Origin: Coniochaeta sp. PMI_546 | Lineage: Eukaryota; Ascomycota; Sordariomycetes; Coniochaetales; Coniochaetaceae | Length of the DNA: 64,000 bases | Reading direction: 5' to 3' | Assembly: GCA_021432605.1 (NCBI GenBank) | Contig: MU271143.1 | Coordinates: 815,277-879,276, forward strand | Shown here: in pieces, positions 23,540 through 34,736 of the stretch | How the letters are laid out: every line of letters begins with the position of its first letter | Numbering within the stretch: the first letter of the stretch is position 1 | Notes under the pieces: generated by a model | What the model saw: only the letters and a program-made list of their open reading frames with translations | Told to the model about the DNA's origin: nothing | The model's database searches: none | Translations under genes and position numbers: made by a program

Positions 23540-24757
23540 ATGATCGATTTAAGTCTGGCTCGCATAAGCCGGCTGCTCCAGAGCACACCGCAGACCTGGA
23601 AAGCCTTCCATGTCGCCGGAACCAACGGAAAGGGCTCGATATGCGCCTATCTCTCGGCTCTGCTCCACGCGAGCGGATCTTCCTGCGGCAGGTTTACCTC
23701 GCCTCACCTGATCGATCGCTGGGACTGCATCACCGTCAACGAGAGGCCTGTCTCTGAAACAGCGTTTCGAGAAGCCGAGAACGCGGTCAAGCAGAGGGAC
23801 CAGGAGAGCGGCCTCGGAGCCACCGAGTTCGAGCTGCTGACTGCCACTGCGTTCGAGATCTTCCACCGGCAAAAGGTCGAGTACGGGGTGGTCGAGGTCG
23901 GCCTCGGCGGCAGGCTGGACGCCACCAACGCCATGAAGCAGAAGGCGGTCACGGTCATCGCCAAGATCGGCCTCGATCACCAGTCCATGCTGGGAAACAC
24001 CCTGGAGGAGATCGCTCTGCAGAAGGCCGGCATCATGCGCCGCGGCATCCCTTGCGTCGTGGACGGCTCCAACAGCCCGACCGTGCTGAAGGTCATCGAA
24101 GAGCACGCGAAACAGGTCGGTGCGGAGGTGCACTATCCGTCCACGTCCGAGCTGGCTGAGGCGCTCGCAGGGTCTGGCTACGAACCGCACCAGATCCAGA
24201 ACCTGGCCTGTGCACATCTGGCCTTCCGCCTCGGGTGCCCGAGCCACGACCACTCGCTGAGTCACCTCGTCGAGGTCGCCAGGAAGGCCACCTGGCCAGG
24301 CAGGCTGCAGGTGCTCGACATCGGCAGCATCACTGGCCACGCGCAGCAGGTCCTGCTGGACGGTGCACACAACACCCAATCGGCCGAGGTGCTCGCCTCT
24401 TACGTGCAGAAGCGGCTCAGGCATGCCGGCAAGCCCGTCACGTGGGTGCTTGCCGCCTCACAGGGCAAAGACATGGACGGCATATTGCGACTTCTCCTCC
24501 AGGCAGGCGACAGCCTTGCTGCCGTTCGTTTTGGGCCTGTCGACGGGATGCCATGGGTGCGGCCAGCCGAGCCGGAGGGTATCCTGAACCTCGCGAAGCA
24601 GCTCGGGATCCAAGAGTCGTACAATGGACTGGATGACATTCCGGCGACTTTGCGGTGGGCGTCTACCACGGCCGACGGTGGACCGGTCGTGATTGCCGGC
24701 AGCCTCTATCTTGTCTCAGATGTTCTACGCCTGCTGCGCGAGTCTGAGAGCCGGTAG
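23540..24757 (+). CDS. FOL3: Dihydrofolate synthetase (FOL3 type)
   Basis: 405 aa, intronless; belongs to the folylpolyglutamate/dihydrofolate synthase family. It joins the first glutamate to dihydropteroate with ATP in folate synthesis. Visible motifs are the P-loop GTNGKGS (27-33), GLGGRLDATN (121-130), LDHQSMLG (145-152), the WPGRLQ block (252-257) that opens the C-terminal Mur-ligase-like domain, and LDGAHN (273-278). Length and the N-terminal start MIDLSLARI match the short FOL3 form and not the longer, mitochondrially targeted folylpolyglutamate synthase FOL1/MET7 type. No targeting peptide is present, so a cytosolic enzyme is expected. Confidence 0.92.
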   Translation: MIDLSLARISRLLQSTPQTWKAFHVAGTNGKGSICAYLSALLHASGSSCGRFTSPHLIDRWDCITVNERPVSETAFREAENAVKQRDQESGLGATEFELLTATAFEIFHRQKVEYGVVEVGLGGRLDATNAMKQKAVTVIAKIGLDHQSMLGNTLEEIALQKAGIMRRGIPCVVDGSNSPTVLKVIEEHAKQVGAEVHYPSTSELAEALAGSGYEPHQIQNLACAHLAFRLGCPSHDHSLSHLVEVARKATWPGRLQVLDIGSITGHAQQVLLDGAHNTQSAEVLASYVQKRLRHAGKPVTWVLAASQGKDMDGILRLLLQAGDSLAAVRFGPVDGMPWVRPAEPEGILNLAKQLGIQESYNGLDDIPATLRWASTTADGGPVVIAGSLYLVSDVLRLLRESESR

Positions 24758-25016
24758 CGGAAGAAGGTGATCTAGTGCTGTAGCTGTGCAGGTCGTCTCT
24801 GTCCAAACGCCTGTCGAACCAGCACTGGATTGGTGCTACATAAAAGAATGGCATGATTTAAGGCTACTGGATTGCGCTCAATGTGTTCTGACGGTCTTCA
24901 TCTTAGTTGTCGCCATACCATTGCATCGTCGACTAGTCGTTTCGAGCTGAGCATTGAGCGTGAAGATGCTCTGACCTTGGCTCGACAACAAAACATAATA
25001 GCTCAATGTCGCCGTA

Positions 25017-26010
25017 ATGACTGAGCCGAACCATCTCGTAATTGTCTGCGGCCATGGGATCTGGCTTGGAGGTCCAGCAAGGGGCCACGACGAGTCCGAG
25101 TGGCTCATCGAGAGCTACAAGAAAGGAGAGACACCCACCTTCATTGCACACATCAGAGACGGCGTCAAGGCGCTGAGCGAGGATGACCGGGCAGTACTTT
25201 GCTTTTCAGGGTGAGATCATCCCCCCATGCTTCATATCAGAGTTGCATATCCTCTGGCTAGCCACAGTAGATGTGGTCATCTCACTGTCTTCCCTTGAGA
25301 AAAGCATAAGCTGACCACCCTGTCGCAGCGCCCCGACACGCAGAGAAACGAACTTGTCCGAGGGCGAGAGTTACAGGAACGTCGCCCACGCCAACTCGTA
25401 CTTCGACCTTTTCCCAGATGGCACATCGCACTCGGAGATCTCGTCCCGCATCCTCGTCGACGACCGGGCGCTGGACTCCTACTACAACATCCTCTCATCC
25501 CTCGTGCTCTTCTGGCGAGTCCATCGCCTCTGGCCCGAGCAGCTGACCATCGTCAGTCACGGGTTCAAGCGGAAGAGACTCGTCGACCTCCACTGCGCGG
25601 CGATCGGCTTTCCCCTCCACAAGGTCAGGTTCCTGGGCACGGATCCGGAAGGCCTACCTTCGAAATTCAAGTCGTCGGCTCACGTGCAGCCGGCCGCACA
25701 GGTGCATCCCTTCTGGCGGAGTGTTGTCGAGGCTGAGGAGCAGTGGAGGGCTGACCCGCATGGCGTGGGAGAGATCCTGGCTGCGAAGCGGAGGGAGAGG
25801 AATGTCTGGGCCGTCGACCAGAAGCTGTTTGCGGATGGCGAGGAAGGCGAGCGGCGTCGGGTCCGGACGAGGTTCCTCGATGATGGCACAGAGACGCTTC
25901 ATGGATCCGGGCCAAGACCGTGGCAGGAGACGTGGCGCCTGACCTTGGATGACAATAGGAGTGGGAACGACGATGAGGGTTTGATACAGGGTGAAGAGAC
26001 GGGAAGATGA
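25017..26010 (+). CDS. DUF218-domain protein
   Basis: Predicted 291 aa in two exons, 25017-25210 and 25329-26010, joined by a GTGAGA...GCAG intron with a GCTGAC branch site. The N-terminus LVIVCGHGIWLGG and the blocks VLCFSGAPT, ESYRNVAHANSYFD and TIVSHGFKRKRLVDLH are those of the DUF218 family (related to bacterial YdcF/SanA), which has a Rossmann-like fold. Yeast and other fungal members are uncharacterised. The C-terminal 60 residues are charged and probably flexible. It converges with the alpha/beta hydrolase gene on the opposite strand, separated by about 260 bp. Confidence 0.88.
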
Positions 26011-26271
26011 CGAAAACAGAGATCACTAGAATTGAAGAGGCAACTGTTGTGAGCGAGACAGGCTGGTGTCATGTCTCTCGTCCGTAGCGCATTCAATAGA
26101 ATTACCCAGATGTCTATGCTGATCAGTAAAGTTTGGCACTACGCCTTAGATGATTACGCAGGTTAGTGCAGTGACAGTTGTCGTCCGGTTGTTTGTCGTA
26201 TGTCACTCCTTTACGTTACCCGACCCGACTTCCTGTCTATCAGTGTTATGCACCGATCAGATCGGATGACC

Positions 26272-27401
26272 CTATATCTTCGACACCTTGTGATCACCGT
26301 CACTACTCCTCCTCTCCACACTCGCCTCGCCTCCCGCCACATTGACCACGAACCGTACCGCATCCTCCACCATCTCCGAGCTGAAAGCATGCCCGACGCC
26401 AGCATATACCTTATCCTCGACGTACACGTCCCCATCAGCATACCACGTCCGCGCAGCATCCTTGAACCAGTCTATAAACGGCTGGGAGCACCTGTACGGC
26501 ACCAGCTTGTCGTCGCCGCCCGAACACACTAGAAACTTCTTGCCCTTCACCCTCTCGTCCAGGACGGCCCTCAGCCGCCTCTGCTCGGCCTCGGACGTCG
26601 CTCCCGGCGCCGGCACAGCCGACGTGCCGAACAGGATCCCCTTGGGGTCCAGCTTCTTGCACGCCTCGACGAGCGCGGGCGGGAAATCCCTGCTCCCCGC
26701 AAACGAAGCCCCCTGGTCCTCCGCAGAGTACGTCGCCAGCTTCGACAGGCGTGCCCTGTCCCTCATCAAATCTAGACCTTTGTCAGCACCAACCCCAACA
26801 GTACACACGCCCGGACCCGCGAACAAAACTCACACTCAAAGTCAGGACATCCAATCACCACAACCCCAGCCACGACCCTCGGATCCAGAAACATGGTCTG
26901 CCAGACACTATGCCCGCCCAGGCTGACCCCAAGCACCAGATGCCTATCGATCTCCCTCCTCCTCTCCCCCTCGTCGTGGAACAGATAACCCCCCACGGCA
27001 TCAATCAGCCTCTCCTGGTCGCTCACCGTCCCCGCGATGACCCCAAACATGTCCTGGGCGTGCCGCTCGTTACCCTCCCTCCACGCCCCGTTGGCCCTGT
27101 CGTCCACCAGCCTGGACCCGTGGTTGCGCTGGTCGAAGGACAGGACTATCAGGCCTCTGGAAGAGGAATGATGGTGGGGGGACGAGTTGTAGGAACTGAC
27201 GGCCCGGCGGGCGAAGTGGGACATGTCCTCCTTCCGCCTCGAGCGCGGGTGGTGCAGCCACAGGCACGAGATGCGGGTGGCACTGGGCGAGAGCTCGGAC
27301 AGGCCGTGGATGTCTACCAGGAGTCCCGTTATGGGGATCGTGGTGCATGAGACCGGGGGGGAGGGTGAGGGGAGGGGCTCCAGGGGGTTTGCTGGGGGCA
27401 T
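26272..27401 (-). CDS. Alpha/beta hydrolase-fold protein
   Basis: Predicted 355 aa in two exons, 27401-26834 and 26771-26272, with a GTGAGT donor and a TCTAG acceptor preceded by CTGAC. I start at the ATG at 27401; the open frame runs further upstream but without an ATG. The nucleophile elbow GVSLGG places Ser160. The likely acid is Asp276 or Asp277 (CSGGDDKLVPY) and the likely base is His317 (GVGHAF). The FDQRNHGSR block (89-97) is typical of a fungal group of uncharacterised serine hydrolases. No signal peptide is present, so it is likely cytosolic. The substrate is unknown. Confidence 0.87.
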
Positions 27402-28358
27402 TGTGACGGCGGGGTGTGAGATTGCTGGGGGAGTAGAGTGAGGAGGATAAGAGGTCAATCAGAGTATGGTGAATGAATGTCTACACTACGATACTGTGGT
27501 GACGAGATTGAGAGACAGGAACCTGTGTGTCTTGGCCCGGGGTTAACATACAGGAGGGTTATGCCTCGGAGCTTTAGTCTGGTGGGGACTTTTGGTCTTG
27601 ACCCCGCCGTCGCTACCGGAGCGGCCTCGGAAGGAGAATGGCGATCATGCTCAGCGTTGTATCATGCTCAGAGTGTAGCACACAAGTCGACATATGAGGA
27701 CATACCTTTCTGTCAGGCGTTTACAAGCTTGTTGGCATGCAGACAGCGCGCATCGGGACGGAACCGCTCGCTTACATCAAGTCCGAAACCAGGTCATAAA
27801 AGAAGTCACTTTAAAAAAGAGTCACCATAGATCGCTGGAGTCGCAGGGCCATGGGAAAAAAACAAAAAATTCATGTACGCTGTGCTGATGCGCCCTGAGC
27901 TAAAACCAAATAGAATCGCGAGATTGGTATCTTCCTGAACGCCGTGTGACATGTCCACCTGTCATGCAGTCGTACCGGTCTGACCCCTTGAACGCCTCTA
28001 ACCATCGCGGGACAACTAGACGTGTACATAATAGATAAAACGCAAATGATAGAAGACATGGAGGAGACATCGCTGATGCCTTGCTCCGCACGCACTGGCA
28101 GCGTCTCCGCTCGCTCACGGTCGCAGTCTTCAGCTACTCCCGCAAAGTGTTGTCTGACGCTGAATGAGAAAGACGACTGGATGGCAGCATCGTTTGACGT
28201 CAGAATGTAGCGCAGATCGGTGCTGGCGGTGAGTGTGACAGCAGCGGCTCGATAGATTTCGCCGGAACTATGGTATCGAGGGAGGTTGGATGGTGAGTGG
28301 TGAGTATACGGGGCAGATAGGCAGATTCAGCGCCTCTGGGAGAGGCTGCTATATAGCA
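27402..28358. other. Spacer, no gene seen
   Basis: This is the upstream region of the hydrolase gene and the downstream region of the C2H2 zinc-finger locus. Only short chance frames are present. Confidence 0.5.
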
Positions 28359-28874
28359 TCACCCTCCTTCTTCATCTTGCGGGTAAGAATGCAGTCGATA
28401 CTCGCGGCCCCTGGACTGCGGCGACCCGTCCGCGGCTTCGGGCCTGAAGGAGACGCAACTTGCTGCCGAAGGCGATACGGGAGGGCCAGATGGGTTCCAT
28501 CGAACGACGCCCGATGGCGTGTTGTTCACAAAGCGGTCGAATGGGTTCATGTATGCGGTGATGTGGCGGTACTGGTGTAGAGGGGTGATGGGTGCAGGGT
28601 TGTACCCATGCGCGTAGGCAACGGCGTCCTGGACGCGGTTGACAGAACCAAGATTGCGAGTCGCAGCCAACCCATCGTCCGACTGCTCAGGAGTAAGCAG
28701 AGAGAACGACATGGGCATGTATAGACACCCAGAATCGTCCTCCGGTGTCGCGGTAAGCGAAGGGGACGGAGAGGAGTCGCCGGCCGCATCGGGCTGCAGC
28801 GGAGGCGGAGTGGAGATGTAAGTCGCTGGCGTGCCGGCTTGTTGATTAACGTCACTGTGGGCACCGTCGCTGTC
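28359..28874 (-). other. Open in-frame continuation after the C2H2 gene's TAG
   Basis: Directly after the TAG stop of the zinc-finger gene, the same frame stays open for 171 codons and ends with a TGA. Its translation is Pro/Ser/Thr-rich at first (TYISTPPPLQP, PSPSLTATPE), then has an ordered-looking part (PLHQYRHITAYMNPFDRFV, SGVVRWNPSGPP). This resembles the C-terminal tail of a transcription factor more than untranslated sequence. I find no donor of usual form upstream that would splice around the TAG. It is either a real tail reached by readthrough or by UAG-to-UGG mRNA editing, a tail lost by a recent nonsense change, or a sequence error. Confidence 0.5.
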
Positions 28875-29869
28875 CTAGAGCATCGGTCCGTTGGCGAGAC
28901 TCATGGCGTTTGCCTGGTTGATCGCCTGAGCCTGGTGGAGCTGCGCGAGGAGCTGAGACGTCTGCATGGTCTGGTTGGTGACCTGCAGCCGCAGCTCGTT
29001 GTTCTCCTGCTTCAGCCGCTTGACCTCTTGGCGCAGAGCCTCGGAGTCGTCGTCATCGCGCTTGCGCCTCTGGCCAGCCCGAGCAGGGGGTGTGCTGCCG
29101 GGGCTGGGCGAGTGGTCGTTGCCGTTGTGCCGCGGACTCGGCGCTTGGGCATCGTCGGGATCCTGGGTGTGCACGCGGCGGAGGTGCTCGTTCAGGTTCT
29201 CCTGCCGGGAGAACGGCTTGCCGGCGAAGCGCTTGCAGGTGGGGTGCGGACACGTGAGGGGCTTCTTCGGACCGCCGTGCTTGCCGTGGACTTCGCGCTC
29301 GTGACGAAGCAGGCCTCCGGAGTACGTAAAACCGGGCAGCTTCTCGCAGCCGTCTTCGAGGCACCTGTACGGTCGCTGGTGCTTGTCCATGTGTTTGCTG
29401 GTGGCAGAGCACGAGTTAGTGCAACGTTCGCTACGACGCGAGGACTTTGGGGAACAAACCTCCACTCGCACTTGCGCGAGAACTGCCGGACGTCCTCTTC
29501 GCATCCGGCGTGGTCGCAGACGAACTTGCCATCGGCATTCTTGACGGCCACGCGGTTCGGCTTCGGCACTGCCTTGACCCGCTGCTGCAGGTGGCTGTCG
29601 CTGGGCGGGGGGGTCGGCCGGATGATGGTCTGTGCCGGCGGGGTGTCGAGATCGAGGTCGTCGTCGGCCGCGTCAAAGTTTGGGACACCGGTGCCGTTGT
29701 AGTTGACGCCATCGGTGAGATCGTTCGCCACGGCTTCGTGGTGGTCGGCGAAGGTGTCGGCATCGGGGCCGGCGACGTGGTGGTCGCCCATGGAAGGGTA
29801 GTTTCCGTCGTGCATGAAGTCTCGCGGCTCGAAGGCCACCTGCGACGAGGTCATCATCGAGGAAGACAT
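28875..29869 (-). CDS. C2H2 zinc-finger transcription factor, three fingers
   Basis: Predicted 310 aa to the TAG, in exons 29869-29460 and 29397-28875, joined by an intron with GTTTGT donor and CACTAAC branch. The N-terminus (1-105) is acidic with a PPAQTIIRPTPPPS segment. Finger 1 spans 118-143 (C118, C123, H139, H143), finger 2 149-174 and finger 3 186-213. A charged Ser/Pro linker leads to a short coiled coil (about 250-277, EALRQEVKRLKQENNELRLQV), likely for dimerisation. The join CEWS-KHMDKHQRPYRC is typical of this ascomycete family. Target genes are unknown. The frame continues for 171 codons beyond the TAG (separate entry). Confidence 0.85.
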
Positions 29870-32571
29870 GCTGAGAGGTGAGTGGTTGTGAAGTCGACAG
29901 AGAGTCTGATGGTGATGGTTTCAGTAGCAAATATATATCTTTGGCGGACGCGCGAGATGTCGCACGTCGCCGCCGGTTTGATGCGAGGGTCGCAACGCTC
30001 AATAGAGTTTCGGCACGACAATACTAGTACAATAGCAAGAGCAGAGCGTAGGTCTTGTTGTATTGTTGCGTGGCCGAGAGCGGTAGTTGTTTGTCGTGGT
30101 CCTGAGATGTGAGGACGGAGATTCGACAAGGCAACAATAGGGTAGAGGTAGCTTCAGCCACAATAGCCTCGTTGTCCGCCGCCCGTACCCGTCGGTCGTC
30201 GCAAGCTTCGGCTATGGCCCGTGCGGAGAAAAATTTGTGGGGCTCCCAGCTCAACTCTGTTGCGAGGGTGGAGCGAAGCACGTGCCGAGCTCAGGCAGTT
30301 GGAAATTCGATCTCGGCCAGCGGCACCAGGCAACTACTCGTGATAGCTGCCAAGTGTCATCTGTGTGCTTAATCCGTCTGCGATGGCTCTCCGGTTCATT
30401 CTCGAGCCTAGGTTTCGGGACTCGAGGCTCTTTTAGTATTTCTGCCCACGACTTAGGCAGGTGACTCCTCGTGCGCATCTCGACCGGGGCGCGGGACTGA
30501 TGACTCACACTTATTCGCCGCCTGTGCGCTTGGAGGCACCAGGCCGTCGACAGGCCGCGGTACCAAATATTTGGGTCCCTCAGCCTTGCGACACCTCATC
30601 GCTAGCCGTGCTGCAGCCTGTGCTGGCATCTCTGGCCGCGAGGCTTGGGCACCATCCACACAGTCATGCGGGCAGCCCATGCCAGCTAGTGCTGGCTCAG
30701 AACCTGTACTCCTAGGCAGCGTGTCGATGCTTTCGCGCCCTACACATTTGCCAGGTGCTGACTCGACGCGAAAAGGCGCCAAAGCACTCACCTCTCGCCG
30801 GATAAACTCGCCAATCCTGGGCCAGTGCCGGGTCTCCATTGTCCTGCTTCCCACCCGCCTCGAAGGCACTTGCGGGCGCCTGCTAGAGGATATAAGGGCC
30901 GTCGTCCGTGCCAACTGTCACGGTCTTGCACCAGCTAACGGTGCCAGGCCGGGCTTCGCCAGCACGTCTAGTTAAGGCCGTGTGGTCACCTGCCGAATCT
31001 GCGTGCAGCTCACCGAGGTCCTGCAGTCGTGAATTCGTGACTCTGAGTCCGAAGACCTGCACCGACACTGGCGACCAGGCCTTTGGAAGAAGTGGCTCAG
31101 GGAGGCCTGCAGAACGTAGCCCAGGCAGGCTCACTGAAAGGTGTAAGAAGGTGGACTTCCAACCCGGATGGGTATAGCGAGACGATCGAAACAGAGACGC
31201 ACACTCGGATTTCGGGAGGGTTGGCAGAGGATACGATTTTGAGAGGTTTTACACTCCTCAGGTTTAGACCTGGGCCTCATTGCACTTGCACGAAACCAAG
31301 CATGGGATCCAGACGTCCACCCTGGACCACGACGTCCGCCACGCGGTGAGCGCGAATTGTGCCGCACTTTGTGACTAACACGCGCCCTTCTTTGCCTGTA
31401 TGGGCCATGGATTGGTCATTACTGGTAGCAGTTGCAGGAAAGGAGTCTTTGCCGCACGCGCCATGGTGTCCGACTGCTGGCTGGTTGACGGCACGCCAGA
31501 TAAGGAGGTTTGAGACGAAAGAGAAGCGGACAGCCAAACCTGGTCGTAGGTAGAAACGATGAATTATTACCCTGCAGCTTCGAATCTCGTGGCGTAAGAA
31601 ACATCGCAGCAGCTGGTACACAGTCAATTGAGGTGTTCACGGTTCTTTTGGGCCGCTTGACGGCTGATGAGCGAAAGAGGGGAAGTTGTCATGTTTGGAC
31701 TGCCATTGAGCAATTTGGGGCAGCAAGGGGTTGGTGGGAGAGCCAGACAAAATTCATTGCGTCCAGAAATATGAGGTTGAAACTTGGATTCAGCGATGTG
31801 TGAATGCCTGCGAATCCTCAGGCAAACACAGTGACACCTCAGTTATCTCTCTTGCATTGCCCGCCCTCCTGCGCATCACAGCCTCTAGATAACGGCAATT
31901 GACCCAGCTCTGATTAGCCCAACATCGATCCAGGGAGGCTACAAAGACACCGTATATATTCATATATATTTTGCAACGGCCTGCTCTTCATGGAGTTGTG
32001 CGTTCTCCCGAGGCCTAACACGCCCAACATGATAGCGCGCATCCAGTGTTTCTCAAGTCACTTCTGGACTCATCCCTCCGCGAAGAGCGGACTGCGATCA
32101 ACCTCATGTCGAGGAATTACATGTTGGGACCACCGATCGCCGCTGATCTTCCGGTTGTTAAAATGTCTACTGTGTATGCTTCGTCGCTACCCGCGGCTTT
32201 CGTCGTCTCAACATTTCCGAGTCGATGAGCGAAATTCGGCACAAGGTGGGTACCACGACCTTAGGTCTAGCAGACTCTAGCTACAGTAGTATAGAGTCTA
32301 GAGCTCTTTACGTAAAGCCGACAGTCGCAACCTGCATATATCTTTTTCTCGCGCCCATCTCGACTTCACGACATTTCTCTTCTGTTGCCGTCAACTAGAC
32401 ACTCCGTGTATTGCATACATTCCCTAGAGACAGCGCTCGCCGGCGCCTTTTGCTTCAACTCCTTGTTCGAGTCCCTTCACCGTCCAATAGCGGGCACCAG
32501 CACTTGTGCGAGCTTCCCCGTGCGGCCAGAAAAGACTACTAGCACACGCTTCCATTGCTCTTCAGTCAAGT
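29870..32571. other. Long spacer between divergent genes, no gene seen
   Basis: About 2.7 kb upstream of both the zinc-finger gene and the MFS gene. I note AT-rich repeats near 31950-31972 and a perfect 8-bp inverted repeat, AGACTCTA at 32272-32279 and TAGAGTCT at 32292-32299. Open frames around 30453-31627 are short and unrecognisable. A long shared upstream region is common for regulated fungal genes. Confidence 0.5.
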
Positions 32572-34375
32572 ATGGCAAGCACTCAATTGGGGGATGACAA
32601 GCTCCCCGTAGAAGTCGATGCCGAGGGCAAAGAGCCCGGTGGACGGCAGGATGGCTTGGGGGGTCCAGAGGAATACAGCGTCGAGCGGGTTGAGAAGGTC
32701 TACCGGTAAGATGTCTACCCTTACAATGTCACGCCGAACAGGCAATCTGACCGTCAATCCGTATTGTAGGAGGATCGATCGCAGGATCATACCAGGTAAG
32801 CGCCCGAGAAGTGGACGGCGAGCACGGCAGAGCGGTCGACGTAGAACTAACGCCCCTCAGCGTTCTGGATCCTGTACTTCCTCTCCTCGGGCATCCGCTC
32901 CAACATCGGCATCGCCCAGACCATGAACGCCAACGTCAAGCACGACCTCATGAGCGTCCTGCACCTGACCGCAAAGGACACGTCCACGGCACTGGCGCTC
33001 TTCTACGTGTCCTACGTCCTGTTCGACTTCCCCTCCAACCTGATCATGAGCCGCCTGAGCCCGCGCGTGTGGATGGCCCGCATCGTCTTCGCCGTCGGCG
33101 TCATCGGCACCTGCTTTACGGCCGTGCGCGCCCCCTGGAGCGTCAAGCTCCTCCGCTTCCTCCTCGGCGTCGTGATCGCCGGTATGTGGCCCGGCATGAC
33201 GTACTACCTCACCCTGTTCTACCCGCCGTCCAGGATAGGGAAGCGCATCGGCTACTACTTCACCGCCTCCCAGGTCTCCGCCGCCGTGGTGGGGCTCGTC
33301 TCGGCCGGGTTCCAGAAAATGGACGGGCTCGGCGGCTTGGTCGGCTTCCAGTGGATGTTCCTGGTCTGGGGGCTCCTCGCGGTCGTGCTGGGCGTCGTCC
33401 TGCTCTGGTGGCTGCCCGACCGCCCCCTGCCGCCCGGACAGCAGCGACCACGCAGCGGGCTCATGCGCTGGCTCCCCACCAGCCCGGAGGTCTTGAGGGG
33501 CGAGGACGCCGTCGTCCACTATCACGACCTCAGACGCGTGTACCATCCCCGGCCCTGGACCTTCAGGGACCTGTGGTGCGTCCTGATCGACTGGCGGCTG
33601 TGGCCGCTGACAATCATGTACTTTGGCGTCGTCGGCGTCGGCATCGGAACCCAGCTCTACGGCAACGTGATCATCGCGGCCATCAACCCGAGCTTCACCG
33701 GAATCCAGGTCAGCTTGCTGTTCGCACCCATATGGATCGTAAGTCCTCCACCCCTCCGCGTGCCCCCAGGGAAGCCGTCTAACACGATTGCAGATGGACT
33801 TGATCGCCATCCTCCTGGTGACGCCCGTCTCCGACAGGTTCCACAAGTACCGCCCGCTCTTCTTCTCGTGCGCGGTCTGCATCCAGATCGCCGGCCTGCT
33901 GACCGTGACGTTCGCCCTGTCCAACCCGTGGGCGCGGTACGGCGGCCTGCTGATGATCGGCTTCGGGCTCGGCCCGACCGTCCCCATCTGCATGACCTGG
34001 ACGAGCGAGATCTTCCAGCGCCGGCATCGCGAGGTCGGCGTCGCCGCGGCCTCGGCGCTCGTCTCGGGCCTCGGCAACCTCGGGAGCATCACGACAACCT
34101 ACGCCCTGTACACGGGCTGGCCGGAGGATGCCGCCAAGGGACCGCACCAGTACCGCCGCAGCAACTTCACCATGATCGGCATCCTGTGCGCGAGCATCGC
34201 GAGCAGCGTCGTCATGACGGTCTTGCTGCGGGTCTTTGGCAACGACCCGAGCCAGAAGCTTGTGAGCGGCGGCAGTTCCGTGTCCGAGCCGGCCGACGAC
34301 TTCCAGGACGGGGCTGCTCGTCGCGAGCAGGAGCAGCGAGGGTTCCGCGGCATGTGGTTCAACCGCAAGAACTAA
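32572..34375 (+). CDS. MFS transporter, anion:cation symporter (allantoate permease-like) family
   Basis: Predicted 539 aa in four exons: 32572-32705, 32770-32795 (26 nt), 32861-33738 and 33794-34375; all phases agree. The tiny second exon supplies RIDRRIIP just before the first helix (AFWILYFLSSGIRSNIGIAQ). About twelve membrane helices are visible. The DFPSNLIMSRLSPRVW block between helices 2 and 3 and GMWPGMTYYLTLFYPPSRIGKRIGYY are signatures of the fungal ACS/Dal5-like family, whose members take up vitamins, allantoate, nicotinate or similar organic anions with protons. The substrate cannot be told from sequence. The location is probably the plasma membrane. Both ends are polar and cytosolic. 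Confidence 0.9.
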
Positions 34376-34505
34376 CTGCCGGTTCTCCGCTGAGGGAGGC
34401 ACGCTGGCTAATAGGGGACGCGCGTGATGGAGGATGCAAGCGATGTTCAACAATCGATTAATGGCGATAATTTTGGATGGCAGCCCGACCTGCAGCCGGC
34501 TTTCA

Positions 34506-34598
34506 CTTCGACACGCTCCTTGGACAACTTTACCGATTATTCTGTGGCAGTCTGTGCCACTACTTTTCTTCGACACACTCATTTGGTAATTTTACCGA
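34506..34598. repeat. Imperfect 31-bp direct repeat, period 62
   Basis: Copies at 34506-34536 and 34568-34598 both start CTTCGACAC and end TTTACCGA. They differ at seven positions, five of which are C/T or G/A changes. Between them sits a perfect 6-bp inverted repeat (GTGGCA 34544-34549, TGCCAC 34555-34560). Confidence 0.7.
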
Positions 34599-34662
34599 GC
34601 ACTTCACGGTAGACGAGATAACCCCATGAGCGTCATACGTCTTTCACGGGGAAAGGCTATTC

Positions 34663-34703
34663 TCCACCCTTCGCTCGCGCGGCGTTAGACGGTGAAGGGT
34701 GGA
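34663..34703. repeat. 10-bp perfect inverted repeat
   Basis: TCCACCCTTC at 34663-34672 pairs exactly with GAAGGGTGGA at 34694-34703 across a 21-base loop, just before the hairpin array. It may bound the array or form a separate hairpin. Confidence 0.7.
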
Positions 34704-34736
34704 CTTAATCAAGAGGACAGAGGGCTGGCTCCTCGA

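Noticed and set aside
30453-31627. Several short frames in the spacer between the zinc-finger and MFS genes
   Set aside because: All short, overlapping on both strands, without recognisable content.
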